NCBI RefSeq assembly: GCF_002097715.1
Contig: NZ_CP020737.1
Location: 1,922,001-1,986,000, forward strand
Length of the DNA stretch: 64,000 nt
From: Burkholderia ubonensis subsp. mesacidophila
GTDB taxonomy: Bacteria; Pseudomonadota; Gammaproteobacteria; Burkholderiales; Burkholderiaceae
Direction of reading: 5' to 3'
Below are positions 17,469 to 28,945 of this stretch, piece after piece (position 1 is the first letter of the stretch; each line of letters begins with the position of its first letter). Position numbers and translations under genes: made by a program. Under the pieces are notes generated by a model. The model ran no database searches. It was not told the origin of the DNA and worked only from the letters and a program-made list of their open reading frames with translations.

Positions 17469-18518
17469 ATGCAGACAAACCTTCCCTCCCCGCAGAACGT
17501 CCATAGCCCGCCGACCCGCAACGCGATCTTCCTCGTCGCGACCCTCCATCCCGGCGCCGACCACGCGGACACGGTCCGCGCGTGGTGCGGCGACATCGCC
17601 GCCTTCGTCCGCTCGGTCGGCAAGCGCGTGCCGTCCGGCAACCTGTCCTGCGTATGCGGCTTCGGCGCCGACGCCTGGGATGCGCTGTTCGGCGCGCCGC
17701 GGCCCGCGTCGCTGCACCGGTTTCGCGAATTCGGCGCAGGGCAGCGCGTCGCCGTATCGACGCCCGGCGACATCCTGCTGCATATCCGGGCCGACGCGAT
17801 GGACCTGTGCTTCGAACTCGCGACCCAGCTGGTCGGGCGCCTCGGCGACGCGGTGCAGTTCGTCGACGAGGTGCACGGCTTCCGCAACTTCGACCAGCGC
17901 GCGATGATCGGCTTCGTCGACGGCACGGAAAACCCGGACGGGCGCGAAGCGGTCGATTTCACGGTGATCGGCGACGAAGACCCCGAATTCGCCGGCGGCA
18001 GCTACGTGATCGTGCAGAAGTACCTGCACGACATGGCCGGCTGGAATGCGCTGCCGGTCGAAACGCAGGAACGCATCATCGGCCGCACCAAGCTGTCGGA
18101 CATCGAGCTCGACGCCGCGGTCAAGCCGTCGTCGTCGCACAGTTCGCTGACGACGCTGGTCGAGAACGGCGAGGAAGTGAAGATCCTGCGTGACAACATG
18201 CCGTTCGGCCGCCCCGGCGCGGGCGAGTTCGGCACCTACTTCATCGGCTATGCGCGCTCGCCGGCCCCGATCGAACAGATGCTCGAGAACATGTTCGTCG
18301 GCCGCCCGCCGGGCAATTACGACCGGCTGCTCGATTACAGCCGCGCGGTGACGGGCTCGCTGTTCTTCGTGCCGTCGGCGGACCTGCTCGACGCGCTCTC
18401 GACGCGCACCGCGCCGGACGCCGATGCCGGCCAGCCGGCCGCCTCCCCCTCGACCGAGCCGGCTTCCGACGGCTCGCTGAAAATCGGATCGCTCAAAGGA
18501 GCCCACCCGCATGAATAA
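17469..18518 (+). CDS. DyP-type haem peroxidase with encapsulin cargo-loading peptide
   Basis: This 349-aa dye-decolourising peroxidase oxidises organic substrates with hydrogen peroxide using haem b. It shows GFVDG (Asp151, distal acid), the proximal His in PSSSHSSL (His224) and the distal Arg in ILRDNMPF (Arg241). After about residue 310 a disordered Ala/Pro/Ser/Asp linker leads to the terminal DGSLKIGSLKG (334-344). This matches the known cargo-loading signal that docks proteins inside encapsulin shells. The stop overlaps the encapsulin start by 8 bp, so peroxidase and shell are translationally coupled. Confidence 0.96.
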   Translation: MQTNLPSPQNVHSPPTRNAIFLVATLHPGADHADTVRAWCGDIAAFVRSVGKRVPSGNLSCVCGFGADAWDALFGAPRPASLHRFREFGAGQRVAVSTPGDILLHIRADAMDLCFELATQLVGRLGDAVQFVDEVHGFRNFDQRAMIGFVDGTENPDGREAVDFTVIGDEDPEFAGGSYVIVQKYLHDMAGWNALPVETQERIIGRTKLSDIELDAAVKPSSSHSSLTTLVENGEEVKILRDNMPFGRPGAGEFGTYFIGYARSPAPIEQMLENMFVGRPPGNYDRLLDYSRAVTGSLFFVPSADLLDALSTRTAPDADAGQPAASPSTEPASDGSLKIGSLKGAHPHE

Positions 18519-19323
18519 CCTGCACCGCGAACTCGCCCCCATCTCCGCCGCCGCCTGGGCGCAAATCGAAGAGGAAGTGGCGCGCACCTTCAAGCGCTCG
18601 GTCGCGGGCCGGCGCGTGATCGATGTCGAGGGCCCGGGCGGCGTCGAGCTGTCGGGCGTCGGCACGGGCCACCTGAACACCATCGCTGCGCCGCGCGAGC
18701 ACGTCGGCGCGAAGCTGCGCGAGGTCAAGGCGCTCGTCGAGTTCACCGTGCCGTTCGAACTCCGGCGCGATGCGATCGACGCCGTCGAGCGCGGCGCGCG
18801 CGACGCCGACTGGCAGCCGGCCAAGGACGCCGCGCAGCGCCTCGCGTTCGTCGAGGACAGCGCGATCTTCGACGGCTATCCGGCCGCGGGCATCGCCGGG
18901 ATCCGCGAGGCGACGTCGAACCGCAAGATCGCGCTGCCGAGCGACGTCGGCGCGTATCCGGGCGCGATCGGCGACGCGCTGGAGGCGCTGCGGCTCGCGG
19001 GCGTCGACGGCCCCTATTCCGTGCTGCTCGGCGCGGACGCGTACACGGCGCTTGCCGAAGCGCGCGAGCACGGCTATCCGGTCCTCGATCACATCAAGCG
19101 GATCGTCAGCGGCGAGATCGTCTGGGCGCCCGCGCTCAGCGGCGGCTGCGTGCTGTCGACGCGCGGCGGCGACTTCGCGCTGCATCTCGGCGAAGACGTA
19201 TCGATCGGCTACCGCAGCCACGACGACGAGGTCGTGCGCCTGTATTTGCGCGAAACGTTCACGTTCCTGATGCTGACGAGCGAAGCATCGGTGGCCGTGG
19301 AGCCGCAGCAGACGGCTGTGTGA
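18511..19323 (+). CDS. enc: Type 1 encapsulin shell protein (CFP29/linocin family)
   Basis: This 270-aa protein has the HK97-fold encapsulin sequence, starting MNNLHRELAPISAAAWAQIEEE. Typical family segments are GRRVIDVEGPGG, the E-loop region with PREHVGAK, the VEDSAIFDGYP stretch, and a carboxy-terminal RLYLRETFTFLMLT. The length is normal for a 60-subunit, T=1 shell of about 24 nm. It packages the DyP peroxidase encoded just upstream, forming an enclosed peroxidase compartment linked to oxidative-stress defence. Its AAAGGAG ribosome-binding site lies within the codons of the peroxidase cargo peptide. Confidence 0.97.
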   Translation: MNNLHRELAPISAAAWAQIEEEVARTFKRSVAGRRVIDVEGPGGVELSGVGTGHLNTIAAPREHVGAKLREVKALVEFTVPFELRRDAIDAVERGARDADWQPAKDAAQRLAFVEDSAIFDGYPAAGIAGIREATSNRKIALPSDVGAYPGAIGDALEALRLAGVDGPYSVLLGADAYTALAEAREHGYPVLDHIKRIVSGEIVWAPALSGGCVLSTRGGDFALHLGEDVSIGYRSHDDEVVRLYLRETFTFLMLTSEASVAVEPQQTAV

Positions 19324-19392
19324 CGATCGACAGATCGCGCGACAGGGGCTCGGCATGAGCTTCTAACGCCGACTGGACTGAACCCTTCCCGT

Positions 19393-19429
19393 CCCGCGAT
19401 GCCCGGCGTCTAGCCACGGGCATCGCGGG
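19393..19429 (+). terminator. Perfect 13-bp hairpin downstream of encapsulin
   Basis: CCCGCGATGCCCG at 19393-19405 pairs perfectly with CGGGCATCGCGGG at 19417-19429 around an 11-base loop, 69 bp after the encapsulin stop. There is no T-tract, so it may act as a factor-assisted terminator or protect the 3' end of the DyP-encapsulin transcript. Confidence 0.55.
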
Positions 19430-19650
19430 CGCATCCCAGGCCGTGCGGTTGCCCGGCTATCCCCCTCCCCACGCGGGTGCCGGATCGCCTCCGGATTCGC
19501 GCCCCCTCCCGTCCGAACGCATTCGCACGACGAAACGACGCACGACGTTTCGCGTGCGTGACGAGCGCGTATTCGTCTGTACTCCATTTCAGCGCGCCCA
19601 CCCTTCGCGCAAGGGTGCAATTCGCGCGCCACGGCGCCACCAACTGTGTC

Positions 19651-19679
19651 TTGGATGGCATCCGCCGATCCGCTATTTT
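19651..19679 (+). promoter_or_regulatory. Candidate promoter of the Clp ATPase gene
   Basis: TTGGAT at 19651-19656 and TATTTT at 19674-19679 are separated by exactly 17 bp, 101 bp before the Clp ATPase ATG. The same segment read as CTTGGA ... CCGCTAT also loosely resembles a heat-shock sigma-32 promoter. Which sigma factor uses it is undecided. Confidence 0.35.
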
Positions 19680-19780
19680 TTGACGCAATCACCGTGATGC
19701 AGCGGGCACCTCGAAGCACTGCCCTGCACCGCACCGGACATTGCCCATCGACCTCTCTCACGGACCGGAGCCACCCCACC

Positions 19781-22465
<2,685 letters not shown>

Positions 22466-22613
22466 CGCGACCGCGCGCGAATCGAACGGCGCGCGCCCCC
22501 GCACGCGCCGCTGGCGCCGCCCCGCCCTCGCGCGGCGGCGCCGAACCCGGCCGCCACGCGGCCTAACCCGAGCCGAGATCCGGCCTGCCCGGAACGGCTC
22601 ACGGAGCATTCAC

Positions 22614-24893
22614 ATGACAAATCGACGCGAAGTGCCAGGTATCAGGAAGTACGACGGGCCCGCCGGCGGTTGGGGCGCGCTTCGCGCCACGGCCGACGCC
22701 GTACGCACGCAGATGGACGCCATCGAGGCGCCGATCATCCTGATGCGGACCAACCAGCCCGACGGCTTCGATTGCCCGGGCTGCGCGTGGCCCGACAAGG
22801 AGCACAAGTCCACGTTCCAGTTCTGCGAGAACGGCGCGAAGGCCGTCACGTGGGAAGCGACGAGCAAGCGCGTGACGCCCGAGTTCTTCGCGGCGAACAC
22901 CGTGTCGTCGCTCCTGCGCATGTCGGACTACGAGCTGGAGAACATGGGCCGGCTCACCCATCCGCTCGTCTACGATCGCGCGACCGACACGTTCCGCGCG
23001 GTCGAATGGGACGCCGCGTTCGCGCGCATCGGCGAGGTGCTGCGCGGCCTGCCGCCCGAGCAGGTCGAGTTCTATACGTCCGGCCGCGCATCGAACGAGG
23101 CGGCGTATCTGTACCAGCTGTTCGCGCGCGAGCTCGGCACCAACAACTTCCCAGACTGTTCGAACATGTGCCACGAGCCGACCAGCGTCGGCCTGCCGCA
23201 ATCGATCGGGATCGGCAAGGGCACGGTGTCGCTGGAGGACTTCGACAAGTGCGAGCTGATCATCTCGATCGGCCACAATCCCGGCACCAACCACCCGCGG
23301 ATGATGGGCACGCTGCACGAGTGCTCGCGGCGCCACGTGCCGATCATCGTGTTCAATCCGCTGCGCGAGCGCGCGCTCGAACGCTTCGCGGACCCGCAGG
23401 ACATGATCGAGATGGCGTCGTTCGGCTCGACCCGGATCGCGTCGACCTACTTCCAGGTCGACGCGGGCGGCGACGCGGCCGCGCTCAAGGGGATCATGAA
23501 GGCGCTGCTCGCGCTGGAGGCCGAGCAGGGCAACGTGCTGGACCGCGCGTTCATCGCCGAGCATACCCAAGGGTTCGACGCGTTCGCGGCGGACCTGGAA
23601 GCGACGACGTGGGACGACATTGAGCGGGCCAGCGGCCTCAGCCAGGCGCAGCTCGAACAGGTCGCGCTCGCGTATGCGAAATCGAACGCGACGATCGTCA
23701 CGTACGGGATGGGCGTCACCCAGCACAACAAGGGCACGGCCAACGTGCGCCTGATCGCCGACCTGCTGCTGCTGCGCGGCAACTTCGGCAAGCCCGGCGC
23801 GGGCATCTGCCCGCTGCGCGGCCACTCGAACGTGCAGGGCAACCGCACCGTCGGCATTACCGAGAAGCCGTCCGCGGACTTCCTGAAAAAGATCGAGGAC
23901 GTGTTCGGCTTCACCCCGCCGCAACACCACGGGCACGACGCGGTCCAGGCGATGCAGGCGATGGTCGACGGCACGGCCAAGGCGCTGCTCTGCCTCGGCG
24001 GCAATTTCGCGGTGGCGCTGCCCGATCCGGAGCAGTCGTTCCCCGCGATGGGCAAGCTCGACCTGAGCGTCCACGTCGGCACCAAGCTCAACCGCTCGCA
24101 CCTGCTGGTCGCGAAGGAAACCTACGTGTTCCCGTGCCTCGGCCGCACCGAGCTGGACGTCCAGGCGAGCGGCCCGCAATCGGTGACGGTCGAGGATTCG
24201 ATGTCGATGGTGCATGCATCGGCCGGCAAGCTGAAGCCCGCGTCCGAGCAGTTGCGCTCGGAACCGGCGATCGTCGCCGGGATCGCGCACGCGACGCTGC
24301 CCGACAGCAAGGTCCAGTGGCTCGACGCGATCGCCGACTATGACCGCATCCGCGACATGATCGACCGGACGATCCCGGGCTTCGAGGCGTTCAACCAACG
24401 CATCCGCACGCCGGGCGGCTTCCGCATGCCGCTGCCGCCGACCGAGCGCGTGTGGCCGACGTCCACCGGCAAGGCGATGTTCTCCGTGTACAAGGGCGTG
24501 AAGGAAGACGCGGACGTGCTCGGCGCCGAGCAGGTGCTGCGGCTGATCACGCTGCGCAGCCACGACCAGTACAACACGACGATCTACGGGCTGGACGACC
24601 GCTATCGCGGCGTGTTCGGGCGTCGCGACGTGCTGTTCATGAACCCGGCGGACTTCACGAAGTACGGGCTCGAGCACGGCGACCTGGTCGACATCGAGAC
24701 GGTCACGCCGTCGGGTCGGACGCGGCGCCTCGAGAAGATCACCGCGATCGAGTACGACATCGCGCCGGGGTCGGTCGGCGCGTACTATCCGGAAGCGAAC
24801 GTGCTGGTGCCGCTCGACTACATCGACAAGGAAAGCGGCACGCCGTCGTACAAGTCGGTGCCGGTTCGCGTGACGCGCTCGGCAACCGTCTGA
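22614..24893 (+). CDS. FdhF/YdeP family molybdopterin oxidoreductase
   Basis: This 759-aa protein belongs to the molybdopterin bis-guanine-dinucleotide oxidoreductases of the FdhF/YdeP branch. It begins with a CPGCAWPD motif near residue 53 and a later Cys in FCENGAK. Molybdopterin-binding segments follow (NFPDCSNMCHEPTSVGL, GHNPGTNHPRMMGTLHE) and a carboxy-terminal domain with SHDQYNTTIYG. No twin-arginine signal is present, so it is cytoplasmic. Substrate is unknown; some relatives are tied to formate or acid resistance. GGAG precedes the ATG. The fdhD-moeA-moaA-moaE-moaD genes 4 kb downstream could supply its cofactor. A strong terminator follows. Confidence 0.92.
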   Translation: MTNRREVPGIRKYDGPAGGWGALRATADAVRTQMDAIEAPIILMRTNQPDGFDCPGCAWPDKEHKSTFQFCENGAKAVTWEATSKRVTPEFFAANTVSSLLRMSDYELENMGRLTHPLVYDRATDTFRAVEWDAAFARIGEVLRGLPPEQVEFYTSGRASNEAAYLYQLFARELGTNNFPDCSNMCHEPTSVGLPQSIGIGKGTVSLEDFDKCELIISIGHNPGTNHPRMMGTLHECSRRHVPIIVFNPLRERALERFADPQDMIEMASFGSTRIASTYFQVDAGGDAAALKGIMKALLALEAEQGNVLDRAFIAEHTQGFDAFAADLEATTWDDIERASGLSQAQLEQVALAYAKSNATIVTYGMGVTQHNKGTANVRLIADLLLLRGNFGKPGAGICPLRGHSNVQGNRTVGITEKPSADFLKKIEDVFGFTPPQHHGHDAVQAMQAMVDGTAKALLCLGGNFAVALPDPEQSFPAMGKLDLSVHVGTKLNRSHLLVAKETYVFPCLGRTELDVQASGPQSVTVEDSMSMVHASAGKLKPASEQLRSEPAIVAGIAHATLPDSKVQWLDAIADYDRIRDMIDRTIPGFEAFNQRIRTPGGFRMPLPPTERVWPTSTGKAMFSVYKGVKEDADVLGAEQVLRLITLRSHDQYNTTIYGLDDRYRGVFGRRDVLFMNPADFTKYGLEHGDLVDIETVTPSGRTRRLEKITAIEYDIAPGSVGAYYPEANVLVPLDYIDKESGTPSYKSVPVRVTRSATV

Positions 24894-24941
24894 CGACGGA
24901 CGGCTCACGGCTGGGGTTCATGCCGCGAGCCGCCGATAGGA

Positions 24942-24969
24942 AAATGGCGCGTCGTCGGACGCGCCATTT
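24942..24969. terminator. Bidirectional intrinsic terminator
   Basis: AAATGGCGCGTC at 24942-24953 pairs perfectly (12 bp) with GACGCGCCATTT at 24958-24969 around GTCG, with a T-run continuing to 24973 on the plus strand and A residues on the other side. It lies between the convergent fdhF-like and bestrophin genes and can end both transcripts. Confidence 0.93.
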
Positions 24970-24998
24970 TTTTGCTTGCGGGCGGCCGTCGCCGCGCG

Positions 24999-25919
24999 TC
25001 AGGTCAACTGGTAAGTATCCGTCGGCGCGACCTCCTTCGGCAACTCGGCGCCGCAAAGCTCGAGCACCGACCGCTCGATCGTGCGCGCCATCGCATCGAG
25101 CGCCAGCGCGTTGGGCGCCGTGCTGAACGGCTCGGCGACCTCGTTGGCGATCGCCTCCAGCGCGATCAGCGTATAGGAGATGAACACGCAGATCAGCGGC
25201 GTGAAGAATTCGGTCGAATCGACGAGGCCGAACGGCAGCAGCACGCAGTACGCATAGACGGTGCGGTGCAGCAGCACGCTGTACGCGAACGGGATCGGCG
25301 TCGACGCGATCCGTTCGCAGCCGCCGACCGCGTTGCCGAGCCGGTTGAGCTGCTCGTCGAACATCCAGAGCGTCGTGCCGGCGTCCGGCCCGCGCGCCAG
25401 CATCCGCGTCAGGTTGCCGCGAATCTCGTCGAGCATCGCGACCGGCTTGTAGCATTTGCGGGCGAGCGCGTCGGTGCGTGCGCGGCCGAGGATGCGCGTC
25501 AGGTCGTCGGCGGGATCGGTGTGGCGCAACTGATGCTTCAATGCGTAGACGAATGCGATCAGCAGGTCGGTCGTCTGGTTGCGCAATGCGTCGTCGACGT
25601 CTTCGGGCAGATAGCGCCGCATCTGCGACGTCAGCGTGCGCGACGCGATCAGCATGTCGCCCCACAGGTGCCGCGCTTCCTTGAAGCGCTCGAAGCTCGC
25701 GTTGTTGCGGAACGCGAGGAAGATCGCCAGCGCGAGCCCGAACAGCGTGAACGGCGCCGTGTTGAGCGGAATCTTCTCGCCGAAGATGCGGCCGTTCGTG
25801 AAGACCGCCAGCGTGCTGACGATCGCCATGAAAACCAGCTGCGGAATGATCGATTGCAATACCGAGCCGTTCCACACGAACAGCATCTGCAACCAGTTTT
25901 GTCTCGGTCTGACGATCAT
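24999..25919 (-). CDS. Bestrophin-like (UPF0187) anion channel
   Basis: This 306-aa membrane protein starts MIVRPRQNWLQMLFVWNGS and has the bestrophin signature FLAFRNNASFERFKEARHLWG (about 68-88). It has four hydrophobic regions, two near the amino terminus and two around residues 215-250. Bacterial homologues form pentameric channels conducting anions or, in some cases, cations. It is a single-gene unit on the minus strand, convergent with the molybdoenzyme gene and downstream of cydAB, from which it is separated by a hairpin. Confidence 0.9.
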   Translation of the reverse strand: MIVRPRQNWLQMLFVWNGSVLQSIIPQLVFMAIVSTLAVFTNGRIFGEKIPLNTAPFTLFGLALAIFLAFRNNASFERFKEARHLWGDMLIASRTLTSQMRRYLPEDVDDALRNQTTDLLIAFVYALKHQLRHTDPADDLTRILGRARTDALARKCYKPVAMLDEIRGNLTRMLARGPDAGTTLWMFDEQLNRLGNAVGGCERIASTPIPFAYSVLLHRTVYAYCVLLPFGLVDSTEFFTPLICVFISYTLIALEAIANEVAEPFSTAPNALALDAMARTIERSVLELCGAELPKEVAPTDTYQLT

Positions 25920-25970
25920 GATAGGTCTCTGCGGGTCGCGGCGCGACCGCGTTGCCCTTGCATAACGAAA

Positions 25971-25993
25971 CCGGCCCCGCTGGGCGGGGCCGG
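25971..25993 (-). terminator. Terminator of the cydAB operon
   Basis: CCGGCCCCGC at 25971-25980 and GCGGGGCCGG at 25984-25993 form a perfect 10-bp stem with a 3-base loop. Read on the minus strand it is followed by TTTCGTT, a modest U-tract, 67 bp after the cydB stop. Confidence 0.75.
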
Positions 25994-26060
25994 ATGGCTG
26001 GTGTTGGCTGATCCGGCCGCTTCCGCGCGGCCCCCGCCAGAATGCCTGCGCCCGCCGGCG

Positions 26061-27065
26061 TCAGTGATAGCCGTCCCCTTCCCGCACCTTGCCGCGGAAC
26101 ACGCGGTATTGCAGCGCGTTGTAGACGAGGATGATCGGCAGCACGATCACCGTGCCGACCAGCGCGAACAGCTGGCTCGAATGGCTCGACGACGCGTCCC
26201 AGATCGTCAGCGACGGCGGCACGATGTTCGGCCAGATGCTGATGATGAGGCCCGTGTAGCCGAGGAAGCACAGCGCGAGCGTCAGCAGGAACGGCGTCGC
26301 CTCGTGCCGCTGCCGCACCGTGTGGAAGATCCCCCACACGCAGACGAGCACCAGCACCGGAACCGGCAGGAACCACACTAGGTCGCCGCTGCCGAACCAG
26401 CGATGCGCGACGGCCGGCAGGCCGATCACGGTCCACAGGCTGACCACGGCCATCGCGCCGAGCAGCACGACCGTCAGCGGCTTCATCAGCAGCCGCATCT
26501 TGCGCTGCAGTTCGCCGTCGACCTTGAGGATCAGCCAGCCGCAGCCGAGCGTCGCGTAGGTCGCGAGCACGCCAAGCCCGCAGAACAGGCTGAACGGCGA
26601 CAGCCAGTCGAACGGGCCGCCGACGAACTTGCCGTCGGCGATCTTGATGCCCTGCAGCAGCGAGCCGAGCACGACGCCCTGGCAGAACGCCGCGAGCGCG
26701 GAGCCGCCGATGAACGCGAGATCCCACATATGCTGGGTGCGCGTCGCCTTCGCGCGCAGCTCGAATGCCGCGCCGCGGAAGATCAGCCCGACGACCATCA
26801 GGATCAGCGGCAGGTAGTTCGCCGGCAGCAGCGTCGAGTACACGACCGGGAACGCGCCGTACAGCCCCGCCCCGCCGAGCACCAGGAACGTCTCGTTGCC
26901 GTCCCACACCGGCGCGACGGTGTCGAGCATCACCTGCCGCTCGGCTTTCGCGTCGAAGAACGGAAACAGCAGGCCGATGCCGAGATCGAAGCCGTCCAGC
27001 ACCACGTAGATGAACACGCCGAGCCCGATGATCGCGGCCCATACGACAGGAAGATCGATGTGCAT
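26061..27065 (-). CDS. cydB: Cytochrome bd (CIO-type) quinol oxidase subunit II
   Basis: This 334-aa polytopic protein is subunit II of the bd-type terminal oxidase. It begins MHIDLPVVWAAIIGLGVFIYV and carries the family hallmarks DGFDLGIGLLFPF and WDGNETFLVLGGAGLYGAFP. With CydA it forms the haem b558/b595/d quinol oxidase that reduces oxygen to water without pumping protons. It starts 3 bp after cydA, so the two are translationally linked. No small CydX/YnhF/CydS-type frame follows before the terminator at 25971-25993. Confidence 0.97.
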   Translation of the reverse strand: MHIDLPVVWAAIIGLGVFIYVVLDGFDLGIGLLFPFFDAKAERQVMLDTVAPVWDGNETFLVLGGAGLYGAFPVVYSTLLPANYLPLILMVVGLIFRGAAFELRAKATRTQHMWDLAFIGGSALAAFCQGVVLGSLLQGIKIADGKFVGGPFDWLSPFSLFCGLGVLATYATLGCGWLILKVDGELQRKMRLLMKPLTVVLLGAMAVVSLWTVIGLPAVAHRWFGSGDLVWFLPVPVLVLVCVWGIFHTVRQRHEATPFLLTLALCFLGYTGLIISIWPNIVPPSLTIWDASSSHSSQLFALVGTVIVLPIILVYNALQYRVFRGKVREGDGYH

Positions 27066-27068
27066 GGC

Positions 27069-28469
27069 TTACTCCGCTTCGGTGACGTTCAGCGGCGTGG
27101 ACAGCGCGCTCTTGCGCAGCCCCGGATGCCGGTGCAGTTCGATGTACCCGGCGTTCGCGGCCGGCCCGTGATTCATCAGTTTCAACATGTAGTAGATACC
27201 CGTTCCGAATACGAGGAAATACACCACCACGAAGATCAGCAGCGACACGCCGACCTGCTGCGCGCTGAGCGGCGCGACCGAATCCACGGTCCGCAGCACG
27301 CCGTAGACCGTCCACGGCTGCCGGCCGACCTCGGTCGTGATCCAGCCCGCGAGCAGCGCGAGGATGCCCGACGGCCCCATGGCCAGCACGAACCACTGGA
27401 ACCAGCGCGCTTCATAGAGACGGCCGCCCTTTCTCAGCAGCAGGCCGAGCAGCGCGGTGAGCAGCATCAGCATGCCGAGGCCGGCCATGATCCGGAACGT
27501 CCAGAAGATGATCGTCGAGTTCGGACGGTCCTGCGGCGCAAACTCCTTCAGCCCGCGGATCTCGCCGCTCCAGCTGTGCGTGAGGATCAGGCTGCCGAGG
27601 TGCGGCACCTGCACCGCGTAGCGCGTGACTTCCGCCTTCATGTCGGGCAGGCCGAACAGGTTGAGCGCGGTGCCGCCCTTCTCGGTTTCCCACAGCCCTT
27701 CGATCGCCGCGATCTTCGCCGGCTGGTATTCGCGCGTGTTGAGGCCGTGCGCGTCGCCGACGACGATCTGCACCGGCGCGAGCAGCAGCAGCATCCACAG
27801 CGCCATCGAGAAGCTGCGCTTGACCGGCTCGTCGCGGCGGCCGCGCAGCAGATGCCATGCACCGCACGCGGCGACGATGAAGCCCGCGACGATAAACGCT
27901 GCGATCGTCATGTGCACGAGGCGGTACGGGAACGACGGATTGAACACCACCTTCATCCAGTCGACCGGGACGACGATGCCGTTCTGGATCGCGTAGCCCT
28001 GCGGCGTCTGCATGAAGCTGTTCGACGACAGGATCCAGAACGTCGAGATCAGCGTGCCGACCGCGACCATCAGCGTCGCGAAGAAGTGCGCGCGCGGGCT
28101 CACGCGGTTCCAGCCGAACAGCATCACGCCGAGGAAGCCGGCTTCGAGGAAGAACGCCGTCAATACCTCATACGTCAGCAGCGGCCCGGTGATGTTGCCG
28201 GCGATGCGGGAAAACCCGCTCCAGTTGGTGCCGAACTCGTAGGCCATCACGACGCCGGACACGACGCCCATGCCGAAGCCGACCGCGAAGATCTTCGACC
28301 AGAACTGGAACATCGATTTGTATGCGGCGTCGCCCGTGGCCAGCCAGCGCCATTCGAGCACGGCGAGAAAGCTCGCCATGCCGATGCTGATTGCCGGGAA
28401 CACGATATGAAAGGACACCGTGAACGCGAACTGCAGCCGCGCCAGGTGGAAGGCATCGAAGATTTCCAT
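27069..28469 (-). CDS. cydA: Cytochrome bd (CIO-type) quinol oxidase subunit I
   Basis: This 466-aa subunit I starts MEIFDAFHLARLQFAFTVSFH; His19 of RLQFAFTVSFH is a conserved haem ligand position. It includes the GRQPW motif (EVGRQPWTVYG) of the quinol-oxidising region. At 466 aa it is shorter than E. coli CydA, as expected for the short Q-loop, cyanide-insensitive (CioA) branch. The upstream frame continues for about 95 codons without family similarity, so the ATG at 28469 is preferred. It leads the cydAB pair and is divergent from fdhD. Confidence 0.96.
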   Translation of the reverse strand: MEIFDAFHLARLQFAFTVSFHIVFPAISIGMASFLAVLEWRWLATGDAAYKSMFQFWSKIFAVGFGMGVVSGVVMAYEFGTNWSGFSRIAGNITGPLLTYEVLTAFFLEAGFLGVMLFGWNRVSPRAHFFATLMVAVGTLISTFWILSSNSFMQTPQGYAIQNGIVVPVDWMKVVFNPSFPYRLVHMTIAAFIVAGFIVAACGAWHLLRGRRDEPVKRSFSMALWMLLLLAPVQIVVGDAHGLNTREYQPAKIAAIEGLWETEKGGTALNLFGLPDMKAEVTRYAVQVPHLGSLILTHSWSGEIRGLKEFAPQDRPNSTIIFWTFRIMAGLGMLMLLTALLGLLLRKGGRLYEARWFQWFVLAMGPSGILALLAGWITTEVGRQPWTVYGVLRTVDSVAPLSAQQVGVSLLIFVVVYFLVFGTGIYYMLKLMNHGPAANAGYIELHRHPGLRKSALSTPLNVTEAE

Positions 28470-28945
28470 GATCGTTGTGTGCTCGTGGTTGTGAAGACGT
28501 CCGCCCGAAGCAGGAAATCCCCGCGAGGCTCGACGGCCGCCCCTGCGGCCGGCCCGGCGATTGCGCGTGAATCGCATCGCACCGACATCGAAGCGAGATG
28601 ACGATATCGCGTTTCGAATCACGCTCGCAATCACTCGCGCGGCCTTGCGAACTGTGCTCGTTGCCCCCTTCGCGAGGTGTACATGTAAAAGATGATTGCC
28701 CCGCATCGCGCCCGCCATCTGTACTGCTTTTTCGGTCGCCGGGCTGTGCACGCGCGTGGCTGCCGAACGCCCGTAAGCTTGCAGCGGATTCGGGTTCCCG
28801 GCGCTCGGCGCATTGGCGCGACGGCCGTCGCGGGCCCCGACATCCGTCGGCGCGCCGCTCGTTCGGCCGCCTGTCGAAATTCGCCGGCTTCAAGCGCGTC
28901 GCGATGTTGCGATCGACGCCGCCGGCGCCGCCGAGAGGATTTTTC
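28470..28945. other. Divergent control region of cydAB and fdhD
   Basis: This 476-bp region separates the divergent cydA and fdhD starts and should hold both promoters. I searched by eye for an FNR/ANR-type TTGAT-N4-ATCAA site and found none convincing. No small gene with a plausible ribosome-binding site was found either. Confidence 0.4.

Noticed and set aside
17260..17478. A 72-codon minus-strand frame upstream of the DyP gene
   Set aside because: It overlaps the DyP start and has no recognisable sequence or ribosome-binding site.
28470..28945. FNR/ANR site controlling cydAB
   Set aside because: No convincing TTGAT-N4-ATCAA match was found.
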